Of a stretch of 64,000 nucleotides of DNA, positions 1-11,751 are shown piece after piece (within the stretch, counting starts at the first letter, position 1; every line of letters starts with the position of its first letter). This stretch comes from Ricordea florida (lineage: Eukaryota; Cnidaria; Anthozoa; Corallimorpharia; Ricordeidae), in contig OX453276.1 of the NCBI GenBank assembly GCA_949710005.1, forward strand, positions 2,381,701 through 2,445,700, written 5' to 3'. The notes below the pieces were generated by a model. It had not been told where the DNA came from. It did no database searches and worked only from the letters and a program-made list of their open reading frames with translations. Made by a program: the position numbers and the translations under genes.

Positions 1-287
1 TAACACCCCATTTTTACAAGTGCTGACTTAGTTATTTAACTCTGTCTCTATATCTACATTTTCCTAGAGCTCCTCATCTTCGCATTCTTTTAAGTGTAAG
101 GGATGCATTGTTCGAGCTCGTTCAGAATATTTTACGAAAAGCTAGTAAACGCTTTGAAAAATTCCGCCACTTTTTTCACTGCGCAAAGCCGGGGGATGAC
201 GCGAGCACCGTCCTTTATACTCTAATAAAGGACGCTGTTTGGACCAATCATATCGCGCGTAGTATCGGGACTGTATTATAACACAGT

Positions 288-1024
288 ATAAAACATAGAA
301 AAAGCGTGTTTTATTGTTTTTCGCCACATTACCTCTACTCAACAATTCTGTAAGAGACGGCGAAAAACATTTTCTTTGAAGAAATTCATGATGGAGTTCT
401 CTGCGAAGCAGCAGAAAGTTTTGAAGCTGAGAATAATATAAAAAAAATAAAGAAGAAGAAGCGAAAACAGTCGAGAAGTTGCTATTCAATGGCGTCGGTT
501 TGTCGATCTGTGTGCTTTGTTGTTTCTACTCGCGGCGTGTAAAATCTATATCATAAAGCGAATAAAGAAGCCTAAGCCGAGTATTACACTGTGATTAAAA
601 CACGACGGGCATTTGAGAACACTCGAGAAATATAGAAAACACTCGCCTGCGGCTCGTGTTTTCTACATTTCACTTGTTCTCAAATGCCCGTCGTGTTTTA
701 TCACAGTGTAATACACGGCTTAGGCTTCTTTATTTGTTAAATAAAACATAGAAAAAGCGTGTTTTATTGTTTTTCGCCACATTGCCTCCACTCGACAATT
801 CTGTAAGAGATGGCGAAAAACATTTTCTTTAAAGAAATTAATGATGGAGTTCCCTGCGAAGCAGCAGAAAGTTTTGAAGCTTAGAATAATGAAACAAATA
901 AAGAAGAAGAAGCGAAAAGAGTCGAGAAGTTGGTGTTAAATGGCGTCAGTTTGTCGATCTGTGTGCTTTGTTGTTTCTACTCGCGGCATGTAAAATCTAT
1001 ATCATAAAGCGAATAAAGAAGCCT
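288..1024. repeat. Tandem duplication, period about 453 bp
   Basis: Two direct copies (about 288-571 and 741-1024) share nearly the same sequence, beginning ATAAAACATAGAAAAAGCG and ending with GAAGCCTAAGCCG. They differ by scattered substitutions, so the duplication is not brand new. Short open frames in the copies are repeat-derived and are not supported as genes. Confidence 0.85.
561..734. repeat. Fold-back inverted repeat between the two tandem units
   Basis: AATAAAGAAGCCTAAGCCG at 561-579 is matched in inverse by CGGCTTAGGCTTCTTTATT at 716-734. The complementarity continues inward through CACGACGGGCATTTGAGAAC. The centre reads CACTCGCCTGCGGCTCGTG. This looks like a MITE or satellite-embedded palindrome; the family is not identified. 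Confidence 0.75.
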
Positions 1025-1108
1025 AAGCCGTGTATTACACTGTGACTTCACTCGTGTTCTCAAATGCCCGTCGTGCTTTAACCCAGGCTTAGGCTTCTTT
1101 ACTTGTTT

Positions 1109-1129
1109 TATATATATATATATATATAT

Positions 1130-1160
<31 letters not shown>

Positions 1161-1180
1161 TAGATAGATAGATAGATATC
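1109..1180. repeat. TA / TAGA microsatellite
   Basis: About 12 TA units are followed by roughly a dozen TAGA units with one interruption. A simple sequence repeat with no other content. Confidence 0.95.
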
Positions 1181-2111
1181 GATTAAACAATGAAAGATGA
1201 AACTGAATTTTACTTCACCAGTGAAACGGTACGTCTTTCCAACATGTAAATTTGCTACTACAAGTTGTACAAGTTGCTTCTTGCAACTTAAATAAATCAG
1301 TTGTTTTGTAAAGGAAAAGGAAAACTCTCTTCAAAAACTAACCTTCACAGTTTACTTTCACCATTTGAACTAATTTTCTGAGTTGCCTTCGGGAATATTT
1401 AAACTTCATTCTTGACATGAATTTAGTTCTTCTAAGTAAAGCAATAAATAATTTATTTGTGGTCGGCTCTTCAACGCATGAAATTAAAACCAATTAACGA
1501 ACGAAAGCCTATTGCAATAGACAAGCATGGTTCTCACAAAACAAAAGATTTTACTGCATATATATTTACCAGTTAGGCGCAGTAATTAGTTCATTGTGGC
1601 TAATACATTGTGTTCAAATTTAGAACTTCAAGAACACTTTATTATTTTGCACTAAATCCACTTCGTTACGCACGACAACTCAATTACTGTGTATAAACAG
1701 AAGTTTTTGTAATTTGACTAACTCATTCACGACATGCAGTTCCGTCAGCGTTTTGTTAATTAATTGACAAACCCTTGCTGTGAAGTCGTTAGTTCCAAAG
1801 CCACTCATAAAAAGTGTTTTTTTTCAGTTTCATGTGTTTTAAATATTTTTCAAAGAAATTCTCAGATTAATTAACTCGTTGGTGTACTATTCTGCATTTG
1901 GCCAGTTTACTTACTAAACAAATGATACGTAACGCTTATTGAGCGAGATTGTTGTTAACTTGAACGAATCGGAATATACGCTGTGGTTCAATTTTTTTCC
2001 TTGGTTTGAATTTTATTTTCCTTTGCTTTTGGTATGGCAATGTATGTTAATGAGTTTGAAGCAAAAAAAAATAAAATTTACACCAAGGATAAAGTTTAAC
2101 CAAAATATCAT
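1181..2111. other. Intergenic stretch without a supported gene
   Basis: A+T-rich sequence with no convincing open frame. Around 1990-2095 an imperfect palindrome based on GAATTTTATTTTCCTTTG is visible; a related sequence recurs at 5041-5145. Confidence 0.6.
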
Positions 2112-2361
2112 GGGCGTAGCTAGCAGGGGTCCTGGGGATCCTGTGACACTCCTTTTGTGAGATAATTGTTTTATGTTCCTAGAATTCAGGTGGCCAAAAC
2201 ACGCGAATCCAAAGAATCAACGTGGAATAAATCATTTCCAGTGCTAGATTGTTACATTTAGTAAAACACGGCGTGGATGTCAACATACCAATCTGGTAAG
2301 TACCCTGGGTGTGACACAGTGTGCCCCACCCCCACCCCTTTGAAAAATCCTACCTACGCCC
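2112..2361. mobile_element. Short MITE-like element with GGGCGTAG/CTACGCCC ends
   Basis: The stretch starts GGGCGTAGCTAGCAGGGG and ends with the inverse motif CCTACGCCC; the G-run on one side is mirrored by a C-run (CCCCACCCCCACCCC) on the other. No clean target duplication is readable. It lies just 3' of the PAN-domain exon. Confidence 0.5.
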
Positions 2362-2492
2362 TTAGATATAAACAATATTTTCACAAGAGTTGTTTTAGCG
2401 CGAAGCCTAAACCAAACAACAGTCTCGACAGTTAAGGCCTCTGACATAATGCAAAACAAATATAATTGCAACCAAAGGAAACAGTGAAATAC

Positions 2493-2852
2493 CTGCATGC
2501 TGTAGTGGTAAGACTGAAGATTTCTACCATGCGTGTTTGCACCGCCATCGTGTCTGGTAGATGGAAGCAACTCACACCAACGTTTTTTGTCGGCATCAGG
2601 AGAGGAAGCCAAGTTGAAGGCGACGCAGGTAGGATGACGAAGACACGTTAAAGCACAGTCTGTGACATCATACACGGAAGATATACCAACCCGACTCACG
2701 TTCAAGTAGTGATTTATAGCAGGCTCAAAATACGCGTAAAACGCACTATTGTGCGACGAAATACAATCACCCAGTTCTTGGAAAGCACAAAACGGGAATA
2801 CAAAACAGAACAAGGACAAGACTATCACAATTATTGCCATATCGTGAATCAA
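2493..2852 (-). CDS. First exon of a secreted PAN/apple-domain protein
   Basis: Starts at an ATG and opens with a hydrophobic signal peptide (about residues 5-25, IIVIVLSLFCFVFPF). A PAN/apple-like segment follows (about residues 28-118), with the family's spaced cysteines: DCISS, TDCALTCLRHPTC, RWCELL, and a final HYS. A good donor (CAG|GTATTT) ends the exon at 2493; the frame beyond it is intronic. PAN domains bind proteins or carbohydrates outside the cell and are common in cnidarian multidomain secreted proteins. Downstream exons should lie at lower coordinates or outside the window; none is evident here, so the full architecture is unknown. Confidence 0.7.
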
Positions 2853-5790
2853 TGTGATATTTAGTTCATGAACTGGTGGCAGGTGAAACTAGTGTTCAAA
2901 CAGCGCTTGTTTCAGGTCAATTTTTTTGTATTTCAACCCTGGAGAAAGAGGAGGAGCAATAAGTCAATCATTATTCATTAAAATAATTCTTCGTTTCTCA
3001 TTGGTCAATTCCTTGTCGCCATTACGTTGACATCAAACGACCAAATTGTTGAACGACTGATGTCAGTAAATAACAGCAGCTTTGGTGACAGCAAACATAG
3101 TTCGGGCGAACGCTTAAAACATCGGCACCCATTTAATCCTACGGTGTTAAAATTGACTTTGTTAAATTATTTGTTGAACCATTTTTGTGTTTGTTTCAAT
3201 TTCTTACCGACAAAGCAGCAGTTTCCCTGATTCTTTATACTTGGTAGAGAATCGCATTGCTATTCACAAACTGATCGGGGTATGAATCCCATTCAAGGCT
3301 TTTAGGTTTATAGACCACGAATGACTTTTAAGTGGGAAGGGCAGGGTACACGAAAAAGCTTCCACTCCTGGCGCAAGAATCACACTGGAAGGACTTTTAG
3401 TTATTTTGTTTCATGTTTACAAGACAACTAGAAATACGCGTGACAATTGTATTGAATTGCATTACGTATGCGTCATCCGTTTTAGCGCACTGAATTAACG
3501 ATGTCATTCTGAATTGAGTGGTCGTTCTTCGTTTGCATGACACCGGAGGGAGATTTCGTACCGCAACGACATTTTCGCTTCGGCATAGAAACCTGGGTGA
3601 ACTCGCTCCGTGATTGGTTTTTGTGGCTTACTGCCTCCCTGAGGCGAAAGCCATTATGTTGTCCTGTTGAGTGAGTGAATGAGTGAATGAGTGTAACAAT
3701 AGGATACGAACGACCTACGAACTCTGCTGTTTTGAGCCGATATTTCCCGATCTTAGCTTTTGTTGTTGCGGAACATCGTCTCAAATGTTACTCGGAATTA
3801 GCACGTGATCACACGCGAACTCTTCGATTTGCCATGTGCTCCGAAATCTGCGTTTAACGTCGTCGACCGGAAGAGTTCTTATTTTCATAACGAGTTTAAA
3901 CCACTTTGGTTAAAGAATCAAGCGCAGCTGTCTTCGCATTTATGGAGAACTTGTTAGCAAAGAATTCAGTTTCCAGTTTTCCAGAAATTGTATGACTCCA
4001 TCGAAGCGCGATCCAGTGTTTTGTGCAGCTGAACATCTTTTCTTTTCCGCGATCTTAAACCCTTATCAAGAGTCATTCCTCCTTCGGGCAACGAACAGTC
4101 TCTTTCAAAAAAGCCAAGATACCCAAAATTCCCTTCGAGGAGCGAATGATAAACTCTTTACAGTACACAACAGCGATGATACTGTTTTGTTGCCATTTGA
4201 TCGATACAATTTCATGAGTTAACCCTTTAAGCCTCAATATCAATGTTCATTTTCTCCTAAGTGTTCTCATATATTTGTTATGGTACTTGTGATGAGCATT
4301 TCTTAAAATATCAGTACAACTCTTTTTAGGTGATAATTTTCGTTATTATCCTAACATGAATGATTGTTGAACATTGAAATGAGAAATTGGATCCTGATCA
4401 CTACTGGGCCTTACAATGTTAATGAAAACCAATCAAACTGGTATGTAATTTGACAATCAAGAGCTTGAAACACTCGCATCTTAGCATAAATGGATAACAT
4501 TACTCATTAAGCACTAGAGTTCGTGTTCAGTGACATGAAATTGTTTCCAAGCAATTCTCCGGATTTTTCACGTGTAAAAAATGTCTTCTCATTAAAATAC
4601 CATGTTGTTGTGAAAGTTCTGTGTTTTTTTGGTTGGTTTACCACAATTTAACACCTGGACACTTTGAAATATGAAATTTATTGTCTCGTATTTACTCTCA
4701 AAATCTGTAATCGCTTTAGTCACGCGTGATATATCCAGCTCAACACTCGAAGATAACTTTCAAACCACTGTGCACCCATGTATTAATCTCTGCTTTTCTT
4801 GCTATTACTGAGACGCGAGTCAAGTGCAGGTGACCAATTTTCGATGAACTGTGGCTCTTCATTTAGTCATTTGAATTCGATCATGGTATTTTACCACATT
4901 GTTCTAAGCAATAACAGCAGTAAGCCACATTCAGTCCATGAGTGTCTATTTTTCTAGTGATTATCATGTAAAAAAATACACAGCCACAAGAGGGAACAGG
5001 AGTAAAATCGTCCCGGGGTGAAAATCACTTCAGTATTATCTTAATGTTGTGGTTCAATTTTATCCTTGTTTTAAATTGTATTTTACTTTGTTTCAAATTC
5101 ATTGTCATAGCAAGAAAAACAAAGGAAAATAAAATTCAGCTTCAGTGTTTTCAGGACAGGGGTATTGTTTGTTTGGCTCAATCTATTGTTTATTCCCTGG
5201 GTTGCAAACCAATAGAATGAGATCTCACCACAGCTGCAATGTAACCCTTTTCTCAGGTTTAATTAATCACTTTTGCTTAAGAAATGCTTTTACACACTGC
5301 GACGATCAAATCGTCAACTAAGAAACTCAAGTTATACATAACGCAATGCGAGTGACAATTGACGATCGACTTGACGTTATAAAACACGAGGCAAAGCATG
5401 GGAAATATACAATATGAAATACAACAATCCTAGATTCCTTATCTTAATATGCGGTGCCTACAGTCTGTTTTTAGTACTGAAGGAGAAATATTGTATAAAA
5501 GAAAAGTAAAAAAGAAACCGTTGCACAATGTCTCCTGTATTACTGATCTAACGTAATTATTACTGCTTTTCCAGTCTATAAAATCCTGCAAAACAGATAG
5601 GCCACTACGAGTTAACATTTGATATATACGAGTTATACTTTCTCAATAACCAGATTCAATTGGCCGATGTTACACTGTTTTAAAGGGAGGTTGATAAAAG
5701 AAACGAAAGTATCAAAATTCCTGCCGGAGCTACTGAACTTACCATAAAACAAGAACAAATCTTGCTGAGAGTTGAAGAAACTAGTCGTAA
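2853..5790. other. Long intergenic region, no supported gene
   Basis: No open frame here shows a recognisable domain or good splice context. It holds a short GAGTGAGTGAATGAGTG simple repeat near 3670. Near 3190-3225 a repeat tail (CAATTTCTTACCGAC...) resembles the sequence just after the MITE at 46,629-46,779, and near 5041-5145 there is an imperfect A+T-rich palindrome. The ORF at 3992-4222 has no recognised similarity. Confidence 0.5.
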
Positions 5791-6182
5791 TAAGAGAACT
5801 GTGCAATAATTATCAGGAGGGGAGGGAAGGGGGCAGTAAAAAGAGAAGGGGGGCACAATGTAAACCTACAGCCTTAGGGAGGCGGGGAAAGTAAATTTCT
5901 GGGAAAGTGAGGGGGGTGGTAACTGAAAAACTGACTTAAGATTCAAATACCAAAGATATTTCACTAAAGGTTATACATATTACTCTCTGGACTGGTTTGA
6001 TACGAATAAAACATGATTATATTTGTAGGTGGTGGTTGAGAGGGGGGGTCATCATAATTGTTGGGAGATTTGGAGGGGGGTCAGAGCTAATTTGCCTTTG
6101 TTGAGAGGAGGGGTGTTGTGCAATATTTTTCCTTAAAAGGCTCATTCCCTCCCCCTCCTGATAATTATTGCACAGTCCCTTA
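5791..6182. mobile_element. 392-bp MITE, ends (G)GACTGTGCAATAATTATC
   Basis: The left end TAAGAGAACTGTGCAATAAT and the inverse of the right end, TAAGGGACTGTGCAATAAT, match over about 35 bp, continuing through TATCAGGAGGGG. The interior is G-rich on the + strand and lacks an open frame of note. Non-autonomous DNA transposon; superfamily uncertain. Confidence 0.75.
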
Positions 6183-6516
6183 GTCCTCTTTTCTGCAAAA
6201 ATCATTTGTTTCAATGTTTGGTTTCCATGACAATCTCAAATTGTAGCACACATCTTCCCTCAACTAGCTCTCTGTGCAGAATTGCACCCTGTAAAACTAT
6301 GACAAGATTGAGAAGCAGGCCACAAAATGAGTAACTTCGTCTTCAATTTTTTCTACATTAATTAAATTCTTTCGGACAAGTTTCCTAGTTTTGTTTCTCG
6401 TGCTCGCTCGTCTTATGGGAACTTGTGTCTAGGCCCCAATTACTGGCTGATATCTCACACGAAAGAAACGTATCTAGCAAGTAATTCAGAAATGACATGC
6501 AGCGTCCATAGTGCTG
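6183..6516. other. 3' flank of the NLR gene
   Basis: Non-coding stretch between the MITE and the NLR stop codon. It probably holds the 3' UTR of the minus-strand NLR gene; no distinct element seen. Confidence 0.4.
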
Positions 6517-9500
6517 TTACAGAAAGATCTTGAACCCTAAACGGAAGGAAGAATAGCAGTCACTGAGGCTTCTGACGTGAACATGGTTCAGCCCTCGTTC
6601 TCTTAGCAGCTCACGAACATAATTTACGTCTTCTTCCGAACAGCCTGTCCTCTCAAGGTCCAAAAATCCATACTCTGGAAAGCACACGATGGATGAAATG
6701 AGTGACTTCACTTTGTGCCCCAGGGGATTATCTGACAAACCCAAGCAAGAAACTCTTGCGCTCGACATCATACTGTTTATCCCTTCACTCAAATACACCA
6801 CATCTTCCTCTGAACAACCAACATTACTCAGGTACAATTTATCAAGCTTTGGAAGGTTCTTCACTTGTGATACTATTGATACCACGCCGTGACACAGTGG
6901 ATTGCGTGACAAAGAAAGCCAAGTTAGGTTAGGCACATGTCTGAAGCCCTCAGAGAGAACAGTTATGCCATGTTCATCGATACCAAGACGACTTAGCTTT
7001 AAAAACGTTAAACTGGGAAAAAACCTGAAACAATTCCTCAAAGGAGCTGTGCTACTGCCAAGATGAAAACCAGTAAACTTAAGGGATTCTAAAGGCAACA
7101 CTTTACACAACTTTCCAAATGAAGACTCCATGTCAGCGCTTTCAAGGGTGTTTCCTTTTCCAGCAATACACAGTTCCCTCAGTTCTCGCAATTCATGAAA
7201 ACAACGGCCCAGTGCTATGGCTGCCTCGGAGATCAGGTTCACTCTCCTCAGTTTTAGTGACTTCAGCTGGACAATCTTCTGGACGATACTATTCAGTAAT
7301 GTTGTGACTGACTCACCATTACACCTTTCAATGTCACCATCGCTTTCAAAATCACTGTCAACATCTCTTTCAAAATCAGTGTCAATACCGTTTCCAAAAT
7401 CAATGTCAATATCGCTTTCAGAATGAATGTCAATATCGCCTAGCAAGTGAATGTCAATATCTTTAATGGCTTTAAATTTTGGCATCAGACTTGCAAGATT
7501 AGCAGCTGCAGTCGACGACATAGAAGTTCCCGTGAGTTTGAGTTCAGGTCGAAGTTCAGACTGTGAAATAGCTGCCCTCACGTATTCCATAACTATTTCC
7601 TTAGTTTTCCCACGAAGTTCAACTTTTTCTAAGAATCTAAAACATGACTCGGACACTCGCTGCTTGGTTGGCACCAAAGGAGATGAACACTGAACTGAAG
7701 CGATCTGAGAAATAATACGGGCATGTTCGGTACAGAGAATGGATATGTCTGTTATGTAAAAATGGATTTGACCGTTCGTCAATGTTAAATGAAACATAAA
7801 CCAGTCAAACTCTTCCTGCTCGAACCTTGTCCACAAGTCTTTTACTTTAACAACTTCACCACTTTCAGAAATACTCACAGGAACATTCAAGCATTCCGGG
7901 ATCATGCTTGCACTCAAATCACGCGGCATCAACAAAAAGTAAGGTATAACGTCTACTGTCTCTGTTGTCTGTGTCAGATTGGCCACCTTACTGAGAACTC
8001 CAGCAGTTGAATCAGAAACAAGGACTACACCGCCAACACAGTTGAGAAAGTCTCCTAGAAGTTGCTCTCTAGAATCAGTGGCTTCAAATAAACATTCAAA
8101 AGCAAAGTCATGTAAGATTGCATTATCATCATGTAGGTCAGGATACCTTGGTATTGCAGAACCAGGTGAGAAGCAACTCTTTGACAAATCAATTTCTGGG
8201 TCTGAGATTCTCATTGATTTAAGCAATTCAAAAATCTTCCTTGCACCTTCCACGGACAACCCACAGACAAACCGAAGAACATCCTCAAACATAAAATAAA
8301 ATACACTACTTTGAACTACATCTTCAATACGACCCAAACATCCTTGAGGAATACACTGATGAGAGATGTACCAGGCGGCTAAGAATTCTTGAATGCTCTT
8401 GTGAATGAAGGATACCTTTCCTGCTGGTCGCACATTCTCTGTGTATTCCTGTACCTCAAGAAGACCAATAATGAGGCTTGCCTTAGACTGGACTGCCTCC
8501 GACAGCTGATCAAACTCGAACACAAGATCATCCTTGAGAAGAGCTTCAAAAGCTACCTTTCCCAACTCAACGAGGATCTCTTTGCAATCTTCCAGTTTAC
8601 TGTAGCAACGTGAGCCCTCAGCTTTCCTCCTGTCACTGTAGTTAACAAGACACTTAATGATTTCCAAATACAGTTTTGTTCGCGTTTCCGGAAAGCTTTC
8701 GGGCTTTCCTTCCTTCCACAACAGGCAATAAAAGAGAAGTAGTAATGGAACACGTGCAGAGTCCATCAAAGATCTGTCACCAAGAAAAACAAGTAGATCC
8801 TTCACCTCTTTATCACCGAAAAGTCTCCCCATAAACCTTTCTATGCCCCGCTCATCAAACCCCTTAATCTCAGTATGCACATCTGCGAATTCCTTCAGTT
8901 CGTCAGCTTTGGACGGCCGACTAGTTACCAATGTAGTGCAGTTTCTCAGCAACTTTCCTTTGAAAATCTGGTATATTTCAGAGTCTTTTCCGCAGCCGTA
9001 TTCATCATAGCCATCAAAGACAAGCAGAACTTTCTCTTGGTTCGTGGTGATGTAATTGAGCAGACCATCTATCATAGCTGATTCTTCTTCAGGCAGAAGG
9101 TAAGATTCACGTATCGCTTCTCGTAGGCTTTGACAGTGGAAAATGTCCCTCAGTTTTACAATAACAGCAATCTCAAATTTTCCAGGAAATTCAATCTGCG
9201 GTGTGCTAATTCCCTTTGCCTCACCAGATTTCCATTGCGATTCATCTTCTGTTTTTTCTCCTTTGCCTGCGAGATCCTTTTGCAAGTGAAATTCAGCCCA
9301 ATCAGCAGCCAACTTCTTTACAAACGTCGACTTTCCCATTCCAGTCAGTCCTTGCACCAGAATCCTTTTCGGTACCAAGCCTTTCTTATTCCTTCTGAAG
9401 ATCTCCGTGTAGTCTTCGAGTTCTGTGGGGGATGGCCCAGTCGCTAAGTGATCTTCTCGGATCCAGGACAGCCGAGTGTAGATCTCGTGAATGTCAACCT

Positions 9501-9608
9501 GATATTTAGATGACCACAAAGAGGTTGGTACTGTCGCTTTCCTCAGGTAGTACTCTGCAAGCTTGCTTTGACAGCTTTTCACATCACAGGATTTCGAAGG
9601 ACAAGCTC
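6517..9608 (-). CDS. NLR-type receptor, exon 3: NACHT ATPase plus leucine-rich repeats
   Basis: The large last exon of an NLR gene encodes about 1030 residues. The acceptor GATCAG|GAGC sets its start at 9608, and phase agrees with the coiled-coil exon upstream. Counting from the open-frame codon at 9582, the NACHT nucleotide-binding site has Walker A GLTGMGKST (about residues 78-86) and Walker B VLLVFDGYDE (about 185-194). A winged-helix-like region follows (to about 430; HKSIQEFLAAW at its end is typical). The C-terminal third carries ribonuclease-inhibitor-type LRRs from about residue 770 (LKSLKLRRVN, LTFLKLSRLG, LTWLSLSRNP, LDKLYLSNVG, VSCLGLSDNP). NLRs are cytosolic sensors that oligomerise on ligand binding; such genes are greatly expanded in corals. 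Unusual: an in-frame Asp-rich repeat at about 703-750. The ligand is unknown. Confidence 0.88.
7328..7470 (-). repeat. 24-bp in-frame minisatellite inside the NLR gene
   Basis: About five 24-bp units encode eight-residue units such as DIDIHSES, DIDIDFGN, GIDTDFER and DVDSDFES, just ahead of the leucine-rich repeats. The period is a multiple of three, so copy-number change would keep the reading frame. Confidence 0.85.
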
Positions 9609-9892
9609 CTGATCAAAGAAACCATTTATCATAAGCACAGGAATGAGAAGCACCACGAATGCTGTGCACGTGGTTGGCAACAAGGTTTGCATGTATGGAG
9701 TGACAACCCCATCTTTTATTTAAACAATCTAAAACATAGCAGCGGTAAGCTCTGCAATGAAAGTTGATAGAAGTGTATTTGAGCATATTAGACAAGTATG
9801 CCGTTTTAAATGACAATATTATTACAACTGTTGATAAAGAAGATTGTAAATAGCCGGAAGTCGACTTACGGCCCTATGCCCACCGTCAACTA

Positions 9893-9960
9893 CAATTTGC
9901 ACCAGTACCGTGAGGTCATGGGTTCTTATCCCGTTAAAGCCTGAATTTTTTCATGTCTTA
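9893..9960 (+). repeat. tRNA-derived SINE fragment (B-box end)
   Basis: GAGGTCATGGGTTCTTATCC resembles a pol III B box as found at the tRNA-like head of SINEs. It is followed by a short CCTGAATTTTTTCA tail. It lies in intron 2 of the NLR gene. The A-box half is degenerate, so this is a fragment. Confidence 0.45.
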
Positions 9961-10080
9961 TCTTGGCAACTGACTCTGTTGCTTACGTAATTACGAGGAT
10001 CTTTCATTTATCAAATATCTTTCTACTGCAGTGCTTATATATGAATTTTTTATATATAAACATACATTGCAAATTGAAGC

Positions 10081-10150
10081 TTATTCAAATTAACAATACA
10101 AGGTACCTGGTTTATTTTGAAGACAAAGAACTTCTTTCTCTAGATGTTGA
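10081..10150. repeat. Duplicated copy of the exon-2 3' end, including its splice donor
   Basis: The run TTATTCAAATTAACAATAC...GGTACCTGGTTTATTTTGAAG at 10,081-10,150 closely matches 10,330-10,400, which spans the donor and last codons of the NLR coiled-coil exon. The two copies are about 249 bp apart with a fold-back element between them. Confidence 0.75.
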
Positions 10151-10209
10151 ACTTTACTATCAGTTAACAAATGACCTCCGAAATTCTTTTTGTCTATATA
10201 ATAAAAAGA

Positions 10210-10299
10210 ATATTACACGGTGGCACGAAGATATGAATTTTATTTTCAAGTGGCAAAACAATATTTTTCGAACGAGCGCTTCGTGCCACCGTGTAATAT
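10210..10299. mobile_element. 90-bp fold-back MITE in NLR intron 2
   Basis: Perfect 21-bp inverted arms (10,210-10,230 and 10,279-10,299), starting ATATTACACGGTGGCACG. They enclose a 48-bp A+T-rich core. It sits between the exon-2 donor and its duplicate. Confidence 0.8.
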
Positions 10300-10360
10300 C
10301 CTCTATATACTGTACATACATTACAAAGTGAAGCTTATTTAAATTAACGATACTAGGTAC

Positions 10361-10702
10361 CTGGTTTATTTTGAAGAAAAGGAACTTCTTTCTCTAGATG
10401 TGTCTCTATTTTTACCACTTTGTTTTTTACTTGTTGTATGTTCTCTTCTATCTGGACATAACCTAGTTTCAGCTGTTGCATTTCTTTTTCCACGTTTGTG
10501 AGACCTTCCTCTAACTGCTGGATTCTGTTCATCAATTTCTCTTCTACAGAGATCAATTTTTCCTGCACCACCTTAATCTCTTCTGATGCCTCTCCGAGGG
10601 CCTCTGCTTGTTCTGCCAACTGTTTCTGCAGTTTGCGGACCTCCACTTGTACTAATGACAGAAGGCTTTGATCAACAGCATGTCCCGTCACAAGTTGGTA
10701 AC
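10361..10702 (-). CDS. NLR-type receptor, exon 2: coiled-coil linker
   Basis: A 342-bp exon bounded by the acceptor TTGCAG|GT at 10,702 and the donor CCAG|GTACCT at 10,361. Both junction phases fit: the HEPN exon ends with one base of a Gly codon, and exon 3 begins with two. The roughly 114 residues form heptad-rich coiled coil (VEVRKLQKQLAEQAEAL, IQQLEEGLTNVEKEMQQL), which would join the HEPN-like effector to the NACHT motor and may aid oligomerisation. Confidence 0.85.
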
Positions 10703-11117
10703 CTGCAACAGATTATCAGAGTTTGATCACAATGAACATAAGCAGCAGAAAGAGCACCGGGATGAGTAGCAGAGCAGCATCATCGCCACAATCACCTGCA
10801 CCATCACCACCATCATTATCATCAACGTCAAAACTGCATTCACTTACACTTGAACATTTCTCACTATTCTATACAAGTAAATGATTGTTGATTCATTCTA
10901 AATACTGTTAACAAATCTAGTTGGCTCCATAGAAAATTCTTCATCACCAGAATAATAACGTCACTCATCCAAAAATGTTTCTACTACTGGAGAAATAACT
11001 TCAGTCATCCAATAACAAATGACTATTGATGAGCAAAAAACTGGCTGACAGTGGAAAAAGTACTCTTAAAATATAAATAATACATTAGAGACTTAAGTCT
11101 GACTTGTTTATTCTTAC
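10703..11117 (-). other. Intron 1 of the NLR gene
   Basis: GTAAGAATAA donor at the 11,117 side and CTGTTGCAG acceptor at the 10,703 side. It holds a short CATCATC/CACCATC-type trinucleotide microsatellite around 10,780-10,830. Confidence 0.7.
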
Positions 11118-11751
11118 CTTTTGTCTTCCAGTCAGCCAGCTGATCAAGTGTTGTCTTCTCCACATCAGCACTCAGTCCCACACTTCGTATCAGAGTCTCA
11201 AGCTTTGTGAAACAATCATTATAGAAAGCCTCTGTCCAACTGGTGAAGTCAGGGTGAGCACAGGAATTTCTCACCTTGTCCCTAACATCATCAGCTGCAG
11301 GCTGTATGGGTAGGGTGGGGTTAGGAGAAGGGTACAAGAGAGTCGGATTGGACCACCCCAGAAGCCGCAGAATTGCACTCACATCCAGTGACTCGTCAAA
11401 GGCTGTGAACTTTGTAAGGTAATCAGGAAGGTACAACTTTGCCAGATCTACAGGTGAGACAATGCTGTAGTTGTACAACAACTTCTTTTTGCCATGCAGA
11501 GAGTTACTATTGATATTTCTGAAATTCAGTTCCTTCAGGACTGCATCTGTGTTAACTTGATGGTACTGTAGTGTTGTCAAAGTACATGGTGTCGTAAGGG
11601 AACCACAGTGAGCACCAAGGTTCATATAGTGGGTGTCCATTCCTTGTTTAATGGTATCACGCAATGCTGGAGCAACAACACTGTGCAGTGCAATTCCAAC
11701 TACAAGCCATCGTTTTTCCTCATCAGATATCATCATCTTGGACCCAGACAT
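11118..11751 (-). CDS. NLR-type receptor, exon 1: HEPN-like (DZIP3/DUF4559-type) domain
   Basis: Begins at the ATG at 11,751 (MSGSKMMISDEEKRW) and ends at the donor AAAG|GTAAGA. The 211 residues resemble the DZIP3-like HEPN domain found at the N-terminus of many cnidarian NLRs: an all-helical region ending with VRNSCAHPDFTSWTEAFYND, where the R-x4-6-H type signature is readable as R-N-S-C-A-H. Some HEPN domains are RNases; the presence of the R...H pair leaves catalysis possible but unproven. Together with the next two exons it makes one receptor of about 1350 residues. Confidence 0.78.

Noticed and set aside
142..489. 115-codon frame on the minus strand
   Set aside because: Lies wholly in a duplicated repeat; the second copy at 741-1024 does not keep the frame.
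1939..2160. 73-codon + strand frame
   Set aside because: Composed of an A+T-rich palindrome and a MITE end; no domain and no splice context.
3482..3784. 100-codon minus-strand frame
   Set aside because: Contains a GAGTGAATG simple repeat and has no recognisable features.
3992..4222. 76-codon + strand frame
   Set aside because: Gene-like composition but no recognised domain, no signal of splicing and no neighbour linking it to a gene.
7217..7426. Ser-rich frame antisense to the NLR gene
   Set aside because: It is only the reverse reading of the 24-bp Asp-rich minisatellite.
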